In this document: positions 33,885 through 44,000 of the stretch, piece by piece
Numbering within the stretch: position 1 is the stretch's first letter
How the letters are laid out: each line of letters starts with the position of its first letter
DNA from: Nonomuraea montanisoli
GTDB lineage: Bacteria > Actinomycetota > Actinomycetes > Streptosporangiales > Streptosporangiaceae
NCBI RefSeq assembly: GCF_013363975.1
Contig: NZ_JABWGN010000020.1
Span: 1-64,000, forward strand
Reading direction: 5' to 3'
DNA length: 64,000 nucleotides
The notes under the pieces: generated by a model
What the model saw: the letters and a program-made list of their open reading frames with translations, nothing else
The model's database searches: none
Told to the model about the DNA's origin: nothing
Program-made: the position numbers and the translations under genes

Positions 33885-35117
33885 ATGCCCTGTTCAGCGA
33901 AGAGAGCATTTTTGTCTCAGCAACATTTCCGGCCGCAGTCCATCCCGGCCACGGGGGCGGCCAGCGTCACCGTGTTCGCCTCCCCCACCAGCTGGATCGA
34001 GTCCGATGCCGTAGCCCAATGCCATCAGGTGGCCGCCCTCGACGGCATGTTGCACGTCTCCGCCATGCCGGACCTGCACCCCGGCAAGGGTGCCCCCATC
34101 GGCGCCGCCATGGCCTCGGCCATCCTGTACCCGTTCCTGGTGGGCTCCGACATCGGTTGCGGCATCGCCGTGTTCCCCATCAAGCTCAAGCGCGCCGTAC
34201 CCGAGAAGCTCGCCGCCCGGTTCCCCGATCTCGATCGCGCGCTGGACCCCGAACGAGATGCCGACGATCCCGCCTGGGCCGTCGTGAAGGACGGCATACC
34301 CGCTGGTCACGTCGAGGGGCTCGGGACGGTCGGCCGGGGCAATCACTTCGTCGAGCTGGCGCGGATCGGGACCGTCTTCGAACCGTCCCACGCCAGCCGT
34401 CTCGGCCTCGCCGCCGGCGACCTGGTTCTCGTCGTCCACAGCGGTTCCCGGGGGCTGGGCGAACGGATCCTGCGGGAGCACACCGCGGTCCACGGTGCGG
34501 GTCCCGCCCCTGATCCCGGCGCCTACCTCGCGATGCATGACGAGGCCGTACGGTGGGGGTCGCTCAACCGGCGGCTGCTGGCCGCCCGGGTCGCCCACGC
34601 GCTGGGGGCCGAGCCCACCGAACCGATCCTCGACCAGTGCCACAACCTGGTCGAGGTCCGCGACGGGATCTACCTGCACCGCAAAGGAGCGGCGCCGGGT
34701 GACGGCCGCGACGTGCTCATCGCCGGTACGCGCGGCACCCCGTCGTACCTCGTGGCCGCCCACGCCGGGCCGGACGCCGGCCACTCCGTGGCGCACGGCG
34801 CTGGCCGCAAGATGTCGCGCGCGGACGCCTTGCGCCGCGGGCGGGCCAAGCACACGGTCGAGGAACTGCGCCGCACGCCGGTGGGGTCGCTGGTGGTGTG
34901 CGGCGACCGCCAGCTTCTCTTCGAGGAGGCACCGACGGCCTACAAGCGCATCGAGCAGGTGATCGCCGACCTCGTCGACCATGACCTCGCCACGCCCGTG
35001 GCCACCACGATCCCCCTGGTCACCTACAAGACACCCGACCTCGGGTCGGGGCCAAAACGGGACCAGCGGGACCAGCGGGACCAGCGGGACCAGCGCCGCA
35101 AGCGGGGCCGGTCGTGA
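33885..35117 (+). CDS. RtcB-family RNA ligase (PrfH-linked)
   Basis: 410 aa from ATG 33885; conserved sequence begins at VTVFASPTSWIES, so a start near GTG 33972 is possible. Motifs include MPDLHPGKGAPIG (61-73), VGSDIGCGIAVF (86-97), TVGRGNHFVEL, VHSGSRGLGERI and SVAHGAGRKMSR, whose His is the guanylylation site of RtcB. RtcB seals 2',3'-cyclic phosphate to 5'-OH RNA ends using GTP and Mn2+. The GTGA overlap with prfH places it in the RtcB2/PrfH type known to repair cleaved 16S rRNA. A C-terminal RDQ tandem repeat is strain-type variation. Confidence 0.88.
   Translation: MPCSAKRAFLSQQHFRPQSIPATGAASVTVFASPTSWIESDAVAQCHQVAALDGMLHVSAMPDLHPGKGAPIGAAMASAILYPFLVGSDIGCGIAVFPIKLKRAVPEKLAARFPDLDRALDPERDADDPAWAVVKDGIPAGHVEGLGTVGRGNHFVELARIGTVFEPSHASRLGLAAGDLVLVVHSGSRGLGERILREHTAVHGAGPAPDPGAYLAMHDEAVRWGSLNRRLLAARVAHALGAEPTEPILDQCHNLVEVRDGIYLHRKGAAPGDGRDVLIAGTRGTPSYLVAAHAGPDAGHSVAHGAGRKMSRADALRRGRAKHTVEELRRTPVGSLVVCGDRQLLFEEAPTAYKRIEQVIADLVDHDLATPVATTIPLVTYKTPDLGSGPKRDQRDQRDQRDQRRKRGRS
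35061..35096 (+). repeat. Four tandem copies of a 9-nt unit near the end of the RNA ligase gene
   Basis: GACCAGCGG is repeated at 35061, 35070 and 35079, with a near-copy at 35088. It encodes an RDQ tract in the C-terminal tail. In-frame copy-number change would alter tail length without breaking the gene. Confidence 0.85.
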
Positions 35118-35815
35118 GCGTCCATCTGCTCCTGTCGGCCGGGCGTGGCCCGCAGGAGTGTGCCTGGGCGCTGGCCAAGCTGCTGCACCGCCTCGAAGGC
35201 GAAGCCGCCCGGCGAAACCTGGAGACCCATCGGGCCCACACAGTTCCCGGTGATCGGCCTGGTACTTACCGATCGGTCCTCGTCTGCATCGCCGGAGAGG
35301 GCGCCGAGACGTTCGCCGCCTCGTGGACCGGAACCCTGTGCTGGCAGGCCCCCAGCCCCTACCGGGCGAACACCGGTCGGAAGAACTGGTACGTCATCGC
35401 CCAACCGTGCCAGGTCGACACCCCGCGCACGACGTTCACGGAAGCAGACGTCGACATCGTCGCCTGCCGCACCGGCGGCCCCGGCGGTCAACATCGCAAC
35501 AAGGCCAGCACGGCCGTACGTGCGACCCACCGGCCCACGGGGACCGTCGTCGTGGTCGACACCGAGCGGCAGTTCAGCCTCAACCGCCGGATCGCCATGC
35601 GGCTGCTGCGCCAGCGCATCCAGCACGGCGACGAGGCGGCGGAGCGCGCCGTAACCGCCGCCCGCTGGCGCATTCACGATGAGCTCGTACGCGGTAACCC
35701 CACCCGCATCGAACGTCCGGAAACGTCGAATCAGGACCTGGCCCGACAGAAGCAGACCCGACGACGGCGGCGGCAGTCCATCTCCCTCCCGCCTACCGAG
35801 CATCCGACAACATGA
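35114..35815 (+). CDS. prfH: Peptide chain release factor H
   Basis: 233 aa, GTG start at 35114 inside the stop of the RNA ligase gene. The catalytic peptidyl-hydrolysis motif is CRTGGPGGQHRNKASTAV (118-135) with GGQ at 124-126. The protein lacks the codon-recognition domain of RF1/RF2, as PrfH does. The N-terminal segment MSVHLLLSAGRGPQECAWAL is typical of PrfH. PrfH recognises ribosomes with a damaged decoding centre and releases the peptide, allowing RtcB2 to reseal the 16S rRNA (established for other bacteria). The C-terminus is basic, as usual. Confidence 0.9.
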   Translation: MSVHLLLSAGRGPQECAWALAKLLHRLEGEAARRNLETHRAHTVPGDRPGTYRSVLVCIAGEGAETFAASWTGTLCWQAPSPYRANTGRKNWYVIAQPCQVDTPRTTFTEADVDIVACRTGGPGGQHRNKASTAVRATHRPTGTVVVVDTERQFSLNRRIAMRLLRQRIQHGDEAAERAVTAARWRIHDELVRGNPTRIERPETSNQDLARQKQTRRRRRQSISLPPTEHPTT

Positions 35816-35824
35816 AGACTGCTA

Positions 35825-35867
35825 GGGAAGAGCCGAAGGGGCCGCCCCAATGGAGGAGGCCGTTCCC
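35825..35867. terminator. Hairpin between convergent prfH and helicase genes
   Basis: GGGAA (35825-35829)/TTCCC (35863-35867) and GCC (35832-35834)/GGC (35858-35860) form an outer stem. GGGGC-c-GCCCC (35838-35848) is an inner one. No T-tract follows, so it would be a U-less actinobacterial type of terminator serving both strands. Confidence 0.4.
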
Positions 35868-35902
35868 GTCGTGTCGGGGGTGCGAGGTCCATCTCGCACC
35901 GC

Positions 35903-38900
35903 TTATCCGGCAATGGCCGCGCGGCGGAACAAGTCTGCGGGCATCTCCTCATCGAGCCGCCAGGTGATGCCCATGGGCCGCTCGCCGCGGTGCTCCACGT
36001 AGCGGACCATGCCGTGGAAGACGAAGGCCTCAGGATGGCCTAGCTCGTTCTTCTTACGTTCGCGGGTGAACAGCAGCACGTGGCTGCCCTCCGCCACGTG
36101 GTTCTGGTAGCGGCGACCAGTGGCCGAGGTAGCGCTGGTCCGATTCTGGGATTCCCAGTGGAACAGGCGCGAGGTCAGAGCGTAGTCGCGGTACATCGTC
36201 TGCGGCGAGAATTCCTTCTCGTTCTTCTGCAAGGTGACGAGGAGCGCGTCGCACAGGGTCGCGGGGCTCCAGGCGACCCCTTCACGCGTGTTGGAGGGCA
36301 GCAGTCCCCCCAATGAGGCCCAGCCGATCGCGGCGAGCACCTCGTCGGAGGAGTAGCGAGCGTTGACCGCCAGTGGCACGCCAGCCAGCTCCACCGGCTT
36401 AGCCACATAGCGCGGCCGGTCGATGCCGTAGGCGAGCACCTGACTGATCTCGTCGCACAGCGCCGTCTCCCCGCGCAGCTGGTCCAGTGCCTCGTCATAA
36501 GAGGCGAACCCGCCCCCATCACGCCAGAGCGAGAAGAACAGCATCCGGGCGAAGGCCTGATCAGCTGGGGACAGAGACGCGAAGCGGGGGCCATCTGGCT
36601 GCAGCAGCCGGGCGTAGGCTTCGCCGCGGGTCCGATCGTCCACGTGTAGCAACGAGCGGACGCGTCCCCCCAATTTCTTTTCCAGTACCGAGCCTTCCCC
36701 AGACAGCAGTCCGGTACGGCGCAGCAGCGACGTCCAAAAGCGATCGTTGCGATACAGGTCGCTGATGTCGCGCCCGCTCTCCTCCAGATATCTGCTAAGC
36801 GACAGCTCCGCGAGAGAACGGATTTCCTGCGACAGCGTGTTGACCGTCGCCCCGAGCTGAAGCTTGAGGTCGGCCAGCAGCCGCTCCTTGGTCACCCGAT
36901 CCAGCACGATCTGGCTCCCCGACGGCAGCAGCGGGAAGTCATCCTTGACCTGTTTGTCGAGCCGCCCTCTGGAGAACCCGGTCAACGCCTGGAACCGGTT
37001 GGCGAACCTGTACTCCTTACGGTGCTGCCCAACAAAGTCGAGCACGGTCAGCACGTCCTTGTCCGGCGTGCGGCGGAGCCCGCGTCCAAGCTGCTGCAGG
37101 AAGATCGTGGCGCTCTCGGTGGGCCGCAGCATGAGCAGGGTGTCAACGTCGGGCACGTCCAGGCCCTCATTGAACAGGTCCACCGCGAACAGGAACCTGA
37201 TCTCCCCATCCGCGAGCGCCCGCAGTGCCGCCTTTCGAGTGCCGTCCTCGGTCGATCCATCCACCGCCCGTGAAGGCAGCCCATGCTGAGTGAAGAACTC
37301 GGCCATGTAGTGCGCATGCGGCACCGAAACACAGAAGCCCAGCCCGCGCACGGTCTCCAGGTTGCTCACCTTGTCGCGCACCGCATTGAACACCAGCCGG
37401 GCCCGTGCGTCGTCGCCGGTGAAGACGTTGTCGAGAGCGGAGACGTCGTAGGAGCCGCGTGTCCACTTCACCCCGGACAGGTCGGTCCCATCGTTGATCC
37501 CGAAATAGTGGAACGGGCACAGCAGATCAGCATCCAGCGCATCCCACAGCCGCAGCTCGGAGGCAATCCGCCGGTCGAAGAACTCATCCTGCACCCACGT
37601 GCCATCGGACCGCTCCGGCGTCGCGGTCAGGCCGAGCAACTCTTTCGGCTTGAGATGGCTGATGATCTGCCGATAGGTCGGCGCGGCGGCGTGATGGAAC
37701 TCGTCGATCACCACGACGTCGAAATGCTCCGGGTCGAACTCCAGGATTCGGCGGGTGAGCGACTGCACGCTGGCGAACACATGCCGCCAGTGCCGCGCCT
37801 TCTCCTCCCCCACATGCAGCTCACCGAAGTCCGGTACGGCCAGCACCTGCCGATACGTGCGCATCGCCTGGGCCAGGATCTCCCGCCGATGCGCCACGAA
37901 CAGCAACGACGGCTGCCGTCCCAACCGCTGCTGCAGGTTGCGGTAGTCGAACGCGGCAACCACGGTCTTGCCCGTGCCGGTCGCGGCAACCAGCAGGTTG
38001 CGATGCCGATCGTGGATGGTGCGCTCCCGGTCGAGGTCGGCCAGCATCTCGCGCTGGTGATCGAAGGGATGCGGGACCAGCTCGGGGATGTCGAACAACT
38101 GCTTGCCCGCCTGCGAGCGGGCCAGCGCCTCATCTAGGCGATCGGCATCAGTCGCCGGGTCGTATGGCTCGAACGGGGACCGGTTCCAGTAGGAGTCGAA
38201 GGTCGCCTCGAACTTGTCCAGCAGCCGTGCGGTGGTCACTGACGACAGCCGAACGTTCCACTCCAGCCCGTCCAGCAGTGCCGCGCGGGACAGGTTGGAG
38301 CTGCCGACATAGGCGGTGTCGAAGCCGGTGTGGCGGCGCAGCAGCCATGCCTTGGCGTGTAGGCGGGTGGAGTTGCGTTCGTAACTGATCTTCACCTCGG
38401 CGCCATAGTCGTTGACCAGGCGGTCCAGCGCCCGCCGTTCGGTCGCCCCCATGTAGGTCGTCGTGATCACTCGCAGCGGCACGCCCCGACGCCGCAGTTC
38501 GGCCAGCGGCTTCTCCAGAATGCGTAGCCCCGACCACTTCACGAACGCGCACAGCAGATCCACCCGGTCGGCACTCGCCAGCTCGGCCGCCAGTTCGTGC
38601 GCCAGGTTCGGGTCCTCGCGGGCATTGGTCAGCAGGGCCGCTTCCGACAACGACGTCAGCGGCCGGCGCGGAGCCGCCGCCCCCGGAACGTCCTTCACGA
38701 TCGACAGGAGCTGATTCGGACCCTCCGCGATCGTCTCCGGCTCGGTGAGCTGTGCCAGCAGCCGGTTGGCCAGTGCTACCTGCTGGTCAGGGTGTCCCTT
38801 CAGCTCAGCGAAGGCCCGCGCCGCTGTTTCGCCGACGAAACGGCCCAGCAGATGGGCAACCTCTTCGCCCTCGATCTTTGACACCTCGGCCAGGTGGCCG

Positions 38901-38983
38901 GCTTGCCGCCAGGCGTCGATCTTCGCATCGAGCGTGCCCGTGAGCAGGGAGTCATAGAGACCAGGGATCGGAGCGTTGGTCAT
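35903..38983 (-). CDS. PLD-like/DEAD-box helicase with DUF3427 C-terminus
   Basis: 1,026 aa. An N-terminal helical part (about 1-120) precedes a phospholipase D-like domain (RVDLLCAFVKWSGLRILEKP; STRLHAKAWLLRRHTGFDTA with the HxK core; YVGSSNLSRAAL). An SF2 helicase follows (ATGTGKTVVAAFDYRNLQQ; VVVIDEFHHAAAPTYRQI; LGLTATPERSDG; DLFNEGLDVPDVDTLLML; LQQLGRGLRRTPDKDVLTVLD, the last given as the final motif). The remainder fits DUF3427. Such proteins are widespread and often lie in defence islands, where they are thought to process nucleic acid. Although it shares the PLD-helicase plan of the Dnd enzyme at 18.7 kb, its DUF3427 part marks a separate family. Confidence 0.85.
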   Translation of the reverse strand: MTNAPIPGLYDSLLTGTLDAKIDAWRQAGHLAEVSKIEGEEVAHLLGRFVGETAARAFAELKGHPDQQVALANRLLAQLTEPETIAEGPNQLLSIVKDVPGAAAPRRPLTSLSEAALLTNAREDPNLAHELAAELASADRVDLLCAFVKWSGLRILEKPLAELRRRGVPLRVITTTYMGATERRALDRLVNDYGAEVKISYERNSTRLHAKAWLLRRHTGFDTAYVGSSNLSRAALLDGLEWNVRLSSVTTARLLDKFEATFDSYWNRSPFEPYDPATDADRLDEALARSQAGKQLFDIPELVPHPFDHQREMLADLDRERTIHDRHRNLLVAATGTGKTVVAAFDYRNLQQRLGRQPSLLFVAHRREILAQAMRTYRQVLAVPDFGELHVGEEKARHWRHVFASVQSLTRRILEFDPEHFDVVVIDEFHHAAAPTYRQIISHLKPKELLGLTATPERSDGTWVQDEFFDRRIASELRLWDALDADLLCPFHYFGINDGTDLSGVKWTRGSYDVSALDNVFTGDDARARLVFNAVRDKVSNLETVRGLGFCVSVPHAHYMAEFFTQHGLPSRAVDGSTEDGTRKAALRALADGEIRFLFAVDLFNEGLDVPDVDTLLMLRPTESATIFLQQLGRGLRRTPDKDVLTVLDFVGQHRKEYRFANRFQALTGFSRGRLDKQVKDDFPLLPSGSQIVLDRVTKERLLADLKLQLGATVNTLSQEIRSLAELSLSRYLEESGRDISDLYRNDRFWTSLLRRTGLLSGEGSVLEKKLGGRVRSLLHVDDRTRGEAYARLLQPDGPRFASLSPADQAFARMLFFSLWRDGGGFASYDEALDQLRGETALCDEISQVLAYGIDRPRYVAKPVELAGVPLAVNARYSSDEVLAAIGWASLGGLLPSNTREGVAWSPATLCDALLVTLQKNEKEFSPQTMYRDYALTSRLFHWESQNRTSATSATGRRYQNHVAEGSHVLLFTRERKKNELGHPEAFVFHGMVRYVEHRGERPMGITWRLDEEMPADLFRRAAIAG

Positions 38984-39056
38984 GTCATGCCCTCAGAGAC
39001 CTAGGAAGATCACATATCTAGTTGATGCCGCCGACGACGGCAAGGGATATGCGGAA

Positions 39057-41030
39057 TCACTCACCTGCCCGCCAGGACGCCTGGACGAGGGCGCGTTCGG
39101 TGGCGGCCAGGTGGGTGGCTGCGGCGAGCCAGGCCCACGTGTACCGGTCGAGTCCGGGGTCGGTCAGGCGGCCGAACACGTCCCGTTCGCGGCGATCGGC
39201 CTCCGCCGTGAGGCCGGCGACCAGTTCGGCGGCCGCTTTGAAGCCGGCACGACGCAGCGACGCCGCCTGCGTTTTGGAGTCTCCGCCGCGTCCCGACTCG
39301 GCCACGGCGCGGCGGCCGCCCGCGACGGCCAGCTCGATCAGGCGCCGGACGCGCCACAGGGGCGCGCTCGCCAGCGGGTCCGCCCTCTCTCCCGAGGACA
39401 GCATGCCGTCTGCTGAGGGCAGCATGCCGTCTGCTGAGATCGGCATGCCGTCGAGGGGGACGGGCGGGGGGAGGTGGGCGCCCTGCAGGCGGTCGTAGCC
39501 GAGGTCTGCCCGGTCCTGCCACTCGGCGGGCAGTCGCAGCGTCATCTCGGCTCCCGGTACGGGGCCCACGGCGAACGGCCGTAGCGTGGTCGCCCGGTCC
39601 GGCTCCACTCGTCCCACCACACGTACGCACAGGCCGGGACAGGAAGCTAGCCGTCCGAGGTTGGCCACATGCGCCAGGTCTTGATGTCGGTTGGCCGGCA
39701 CGAGACGGATCATCGGCCCAGCGGGCGTAGCGGAGGTGAGCATGCGGGCGAGGACGTGGTCGCCGGACGCGCCGACGATCATCAGGTCACACGCGACCGG
39801 CTCCCGGGCCACCTCCTCCGTGCCCGACTCGCTCCAGACCTCGCCCGACAGGCGTGCCAGAGCCTGTTCGGCCAGCGGGCGGGCGAACAGGTCGCCCATG
39901 GGTCCCTCGGTCCACGGCATGCCGCGGACCGGCGTGGCGCGGACGCCCTTTCCCGCCCCGAGCCGGCCGTCCGGCGAGACCGTGGCCCCGACGATCAGCA
40001 GGCCCGACTTGGCGAGCTGCGAGTGGTTCAGCGTGGCCGAGCCGATGGCGACGGTCGCGGTGGCCGCGCCGCGGGCGCGGGCCGCTCCGCCCGGCTTGAC
40101 GTCGGAGACCGAGAACCACCGGCCGTCCTCCGTGACGACGTGGGTGACCACGCCGCCGTAGCCGGTGGCGCTGATCACCGGCTCCCGGAAGACGCCGTAC
40201 ACGCGGAGGCTGCCACCCTGCTCGTACGCGCGCCGGACGGTGCCCGTCAGCGCCGGGTCCGGATCGCCCGCGGCCAGACGGCCGGCGATGAGCAGGAGTT
40301 CGCGGAGTGCGGACACGAGGTCCGAGAGGCGGTGGCCGACGCGCTGTTCGCGGGCCGACCTCAGCCCTCGTACGACGCGGAGGGCGGCGGCCTCGGCCCT
40401 GGGGAGACCGGCGAGGCGGGCGGAGTGGGCGGCGCGGAGCAGCTCGGCCTGCGGCACCGCACCCGCAGCCGAGATTCCGGCCGCGAGCACGGCCGATCCG
40501 GCGGCCCACAGCCCCGCCGCGGCCCCCACCTGCCCCGGAGTCGGCCCGGTCGGCACTGACGTCGATCCCGCCGTCGTCGCCTCACCTGGGGATGCCGGCT
40601 CGGCGACCGTCGGTTCGGTCCGGGGTGGTGGTGCGGTCGCCTGGCTCGGCGCCTCGGGCTGTGCCGCGGTGGGAGGCGGGTCGGTGGCGTGAGTGGTCGG
40701 CTCCGCGGGCGTCGCGTCCGCCGGCGGGCACGCGCTCAGTACCGCTGCCCGGTGCAGGCATCTCGGCGCGAGCAGGCAACTGCACCCCGCCTGCCCCTCC
40801 TCCTCGACCACACCGGACGCGCCCGGTGACAGCGTGACCACCGCGTCCTCGCCGCACGTGATCCGCAGCCCCTCCCCGTCCACCGCCACGACGGGCAGGG
40901 CCGCGTACTGCTCGACGGCCGCGTCCAGCTTCTTCCGCAGCCGGGAGGTGAGTCCCTCCACGGCCGCCGCCACCACGTGCGGCGCCACAGGAGGCAAAGC
41001 CGCCGGCGGCAGATTGGGCGACATGTTCAC
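39057..41030 (-). CDS. SWIM zinc-finger protein of the MoxR-VWA cluster (YehQ-like)
   Basis: About 657 aa. GTG 41030 overlaps the stop of the VWA gene (GTGA); ATG 41024 (MSPNLPPAALPPVAP) is the alternative. The SWIM motif CSCLLAPRCLHRA gives CxC at 81-83, then C89 and H91. A Pro/Thr/Ala-rich linker (about 100-165) separates it from a C-terminal region of unknown fold (LSDLVSALRELLLIAGRLAA; RWFSVSDVKPGG). SWIM domains bind nucleic acid or protein. It ends a four- or five-gene operon like E. coli yehLMPQ, whose function is not established. Confidence 0.8.
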   Translation of the reverse strand: MNMSPNLPPAALPPVAPHVVAAAVEGLTSRLRKKLDAAVEQYAALPVVAVDGEGLRITCGEDAVVTLSPGASGVVEEEGQAGCSCLLAPRCLHRAAVLSACPPADATPAEPTTHATDPPPTAAQPEAPSQATAPPPRTEPTVAEPASPGEATTAGSTSVPTGPTPGQVGAAAGLWAAGSAVLAAGISAAGAVPQAELLRAAHSARLAGLPRAEAAALRVVRGLRSAREQRVGHRLSDLVSALRELLLIAGRLAAGDPDPALTGTVRRAYEQGGSLRVYGVFREPVISATGYGGVVTHVVTEDGRWFSVSDVKPGGAARARGAATATVAIGSATLNHSQLAKSGLLIVGATVSPDGRLGAGKGVRATPVRGMPWTEGPMGDLFARPLAEQALARLSGEVWSESGTEEVAREPVACDLMIVGASGDHVLARMLTSATPAGPMIRLVPANRHQDLAHVANLGRLASCPGLCVRVVGRVEPDRATTLRPFAVGPVPGAEMTLRLPAEWQDRADLGYDRLQGAHLPPPVPLDGMPISADGMLPSADGMLSSGERADPLASAPLWRVRRLIELAVAGGRRAVAESGRGGDSKTQAASLRRAGFKAAAELVAGLTAEADRRERDVFGRLTDPGLDRYTWAWLAAATHLAATERALVQASWRAGE

Positions 41031-44000
41031 CGGTTCTCTCCACGAAGGCGTTCCCCCACCCAGCGGGCGAGGGCGAGCGGGCTGAGCGCGGCGACCGGCA
41101 TCCCGGCCGCGACGAGCTGCTGGGCGACGGGCAGCGAATAGCGCGGCGCCCCGCTGTCGTCCAGGGCGGCGCAACCCAGCAGGTGGACGCCGGACCCCGC
41201 CAGGGCGCGCACCTCCGCGAGCAGCCCGCCGATCGGATGGCCCTCCTCGAAGTCGCTCACGACCACGACGAGCGTCCGGCTGGGCACGGTCACCAGCGAG
41301 CGCGCCTGGGCGAGGCCCGCCGCGATGTGCGTACCGCCGCCCACCCGCACTTCGAGCAGCAGCGAGAGGGGGTCGGTCACCTGCTCGGTCAGGTCGATGA
41401 CCTGCGTGGAGAACGTCAGGAAGTGCGTCGACAGCGTCGGCACGCCCGCCAGGACGGCGGCGGTCAGCGCCGACCAGACCACCGACGCCTCCATCGAGCC
41501 GGACACGTCCACCACGAGGATCAGCCGCCAGTCGGCCTCCTGACGCGCCCGCGTGCTGAACACCGGTCGCTCCGGCACCACCACCAGCCGCCCGTCCTCC
41601 AGGCGCCGGCTGTGCTGGAGGTTCGCGCGGAGGGTACGCGGCAGGTCCAGGGGGCCGCCGGGGCGGCGGGTCGGGCGCGGGTTCGCCAGGCCGGTCATCG
41701 CCGGGCGCAGCCTGGTCGCCAGCTCGCGGGTGAGCTCGGCGACCAGGCGCCGCACGAGCGGGCGCAGCTTGGCGAGCTGCTGCTCGGGCATGCCTCCGGC
41801 CAGCGACAGTACGGACGTCAGCAGCTCGACGGACGGCCGGACGGCGGCCGGGTCCAGCTCCGCCAGCACGTCGACACGTCCGGCGTCGGCCGCGCCGGCC
41901 AGCACTTCCTCGCGGACGTCGGCCCCGAACAGCGCCTCCAGCTCCTCGGCCCACTCCCGGGCCGTCGGGAACGATCGGTCCTGGCCCCCGGCGTCTCCCC
42001 CGCCGGAGGGGGCGAAGTCGTCCGAGCCCTCGCCGCGTCCGGCTCCGTACAGGTCGTCCAGGGCACGTGCGTAGGCGCGGGCCTGGGACGGCAGCTTCTG
42101 GGGCTCGCGCCCGAGCAGCAGCCGCCACCGGTCGACCGGCGCCAGCATGGCTGACACCTCAGGCCGGGGCTTCGGCTCCTCTCCCTCGCTGGGCGGCGTG
42201 GGTTCCTCCGCCTTCACGGGCAACCCCAGTGAGTGCAGGACGGCCAGGGCCGCCGCGTCGGCCGCCGTCCACAGGCCGACCAGTTCGGGCGGGGCCTCCA
42301 GGGACAGGTCGAGCCGGTCGCCGAGCCGTTCGGACACCGTGCCCAGCAGCCGCGTACGCGCCGCCGGGGTCAGCGTGTCGAATCCGCCCCGCAACGCCGG
42401 CAGCCGGTCCAGGAACTCCTTGTCGGCCAGGTCGTCGACGCGGGCCATGAGGGGATGAAGCACCGCGGGGGCCGATTCGAGCAGCGGGCCGGCGGCGGTC
42501 AGCACGCCGGTCAGCAGGCGGCCGAGGCGGCGGCGGCCGTCCGGGCCGGTGGCGGCGTCGATCCAGCCCGCCGCCCGGGCTCCCAGCGCGCCGGCGCCGT
42601 CGAGGTCCAGCAGGACGCGGGCCGCCAGCGCCGCGCCCTGCATCAGCGGCGACGCCGTACGGGCCAGCTCGTCCAGCACGCCGTCCATCCGCAGGCTCAG
42701 GCGGTCCTCGCCGCTCCGGATGGCGAGCGCGACCAGGGCCGCGGCGTCCTCGGGCTGGTCGCTGCCCGCCAGGCCCGGAAGCGCCCGGATCGCCGCCTCC
42801 AGCAGCGTGCCGGCCAGCTCGACGGCCTGCCACCGGCCCTCCGGCGTGGTGCCGGGGAGGTGTTCGCGGCGGAGGGCTTCGAGCAGGTCGAGGGCGTCCA
42901 GCAGCTCGGCCAGGGTGGCGGTGGCGGGCAGCACGACGGCGGCCTCGGCGAGGCGGTCGGCGACGAGCTCGGGCAGGTCGCACTGCGCCGCCGCGCGCAG
43001 GCCGTCGAGGACCAGCCGGCACGTGGGCCCGCCCTCCGCGGACTCTCTCCGGTGCGTCTCCCGCAACGTGCCCGCGGCGGCCTGCGCGAGGGTCACGCCG
43101 CGTACGCCCGCCAGGTCGAGCAGGGCCGGGACCGCCGGGGTCCAGCTCAGCCGCCACCTGGTGGTGAGCGCGGAGGCGTCGCCCGTGCCGGTCACCTCGA
43201 TCGGCTCGCCGTACGGGACGCCGCAGGTGAGCAGGCGGCGCAGCAGGACCTCGCGGCGCGCGTCCAGGTCGGACCGGAGCGGGTCCAGGCGCATCTCCCG
43301 GCCTTCCGGATCGTCCGGCCCCGGCAGCCGCAGCGCCTTCAGCTCGGCCTCCACGGCGGGGCCGAGGCCCGAACGTGGCGTGCCGGGCGAGGTCCGACCG
43401 CGTTGCGTGCCGACGAGGACGGTGTCCAGGGCACGGGCCAGCGCCCGGCCGCGGCCGAGGGGTTCGCCCTGGCCCAGGACGGTCGTCACGGCCTCCAGCA
43501 GCTCGCCGCGGCCGGGGGCGGGCAGGTCGCGCAACCGGGCCAGGTCACAGGCCATGCGCAGGGTCTCGGCGGCCTCCCCCGTGCCGGCGGTGTGGCCCGC
43601 CCGGCGCAGCTCCCGGCACAGGTCGGTGATGGCGCGGGCGGCGCCGTCGATGATCCGGTCGGGATCGCCGCCGGCCTCGAACACCGCCTGCTGCCAGCGG
43701 GGGTCCCGGATGCCGGCGGGGTAGCCGGAGCGGGAGTCCAGCAGGTCGAACGCGTACGGGACGAGAGAGACGACCGTCGTTGGCTCGGGATTCCCAGCAG
43801 GTCTGGGGGTGGCGGAGGTGACGAGGGCGGGGGCGTGGAAGGCGCCGATCACCGCGGCGACGCGACGGCCGCCCGTCGCGGCCTCGGTGAGGACGCGGCG
43901 CATGTGGGCCTCACGCGCCAGATCCCTGGCCGGAACGCCGCCCGACTCCTCGGCGTCCCTGCGCAGGGCCCAGCCGACGCCGAGCGCGGCCCGGCGCACG

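Noticed and set aside
41031-42128. N-terminal extension of the SWIM gene (frame open from 42128)
   Set aside because: The added sequence is Gly/Arg/Pro-rich, overlaps the VWA domain of the next gene entirely, and a GTGA-coupled start exists at 41030.
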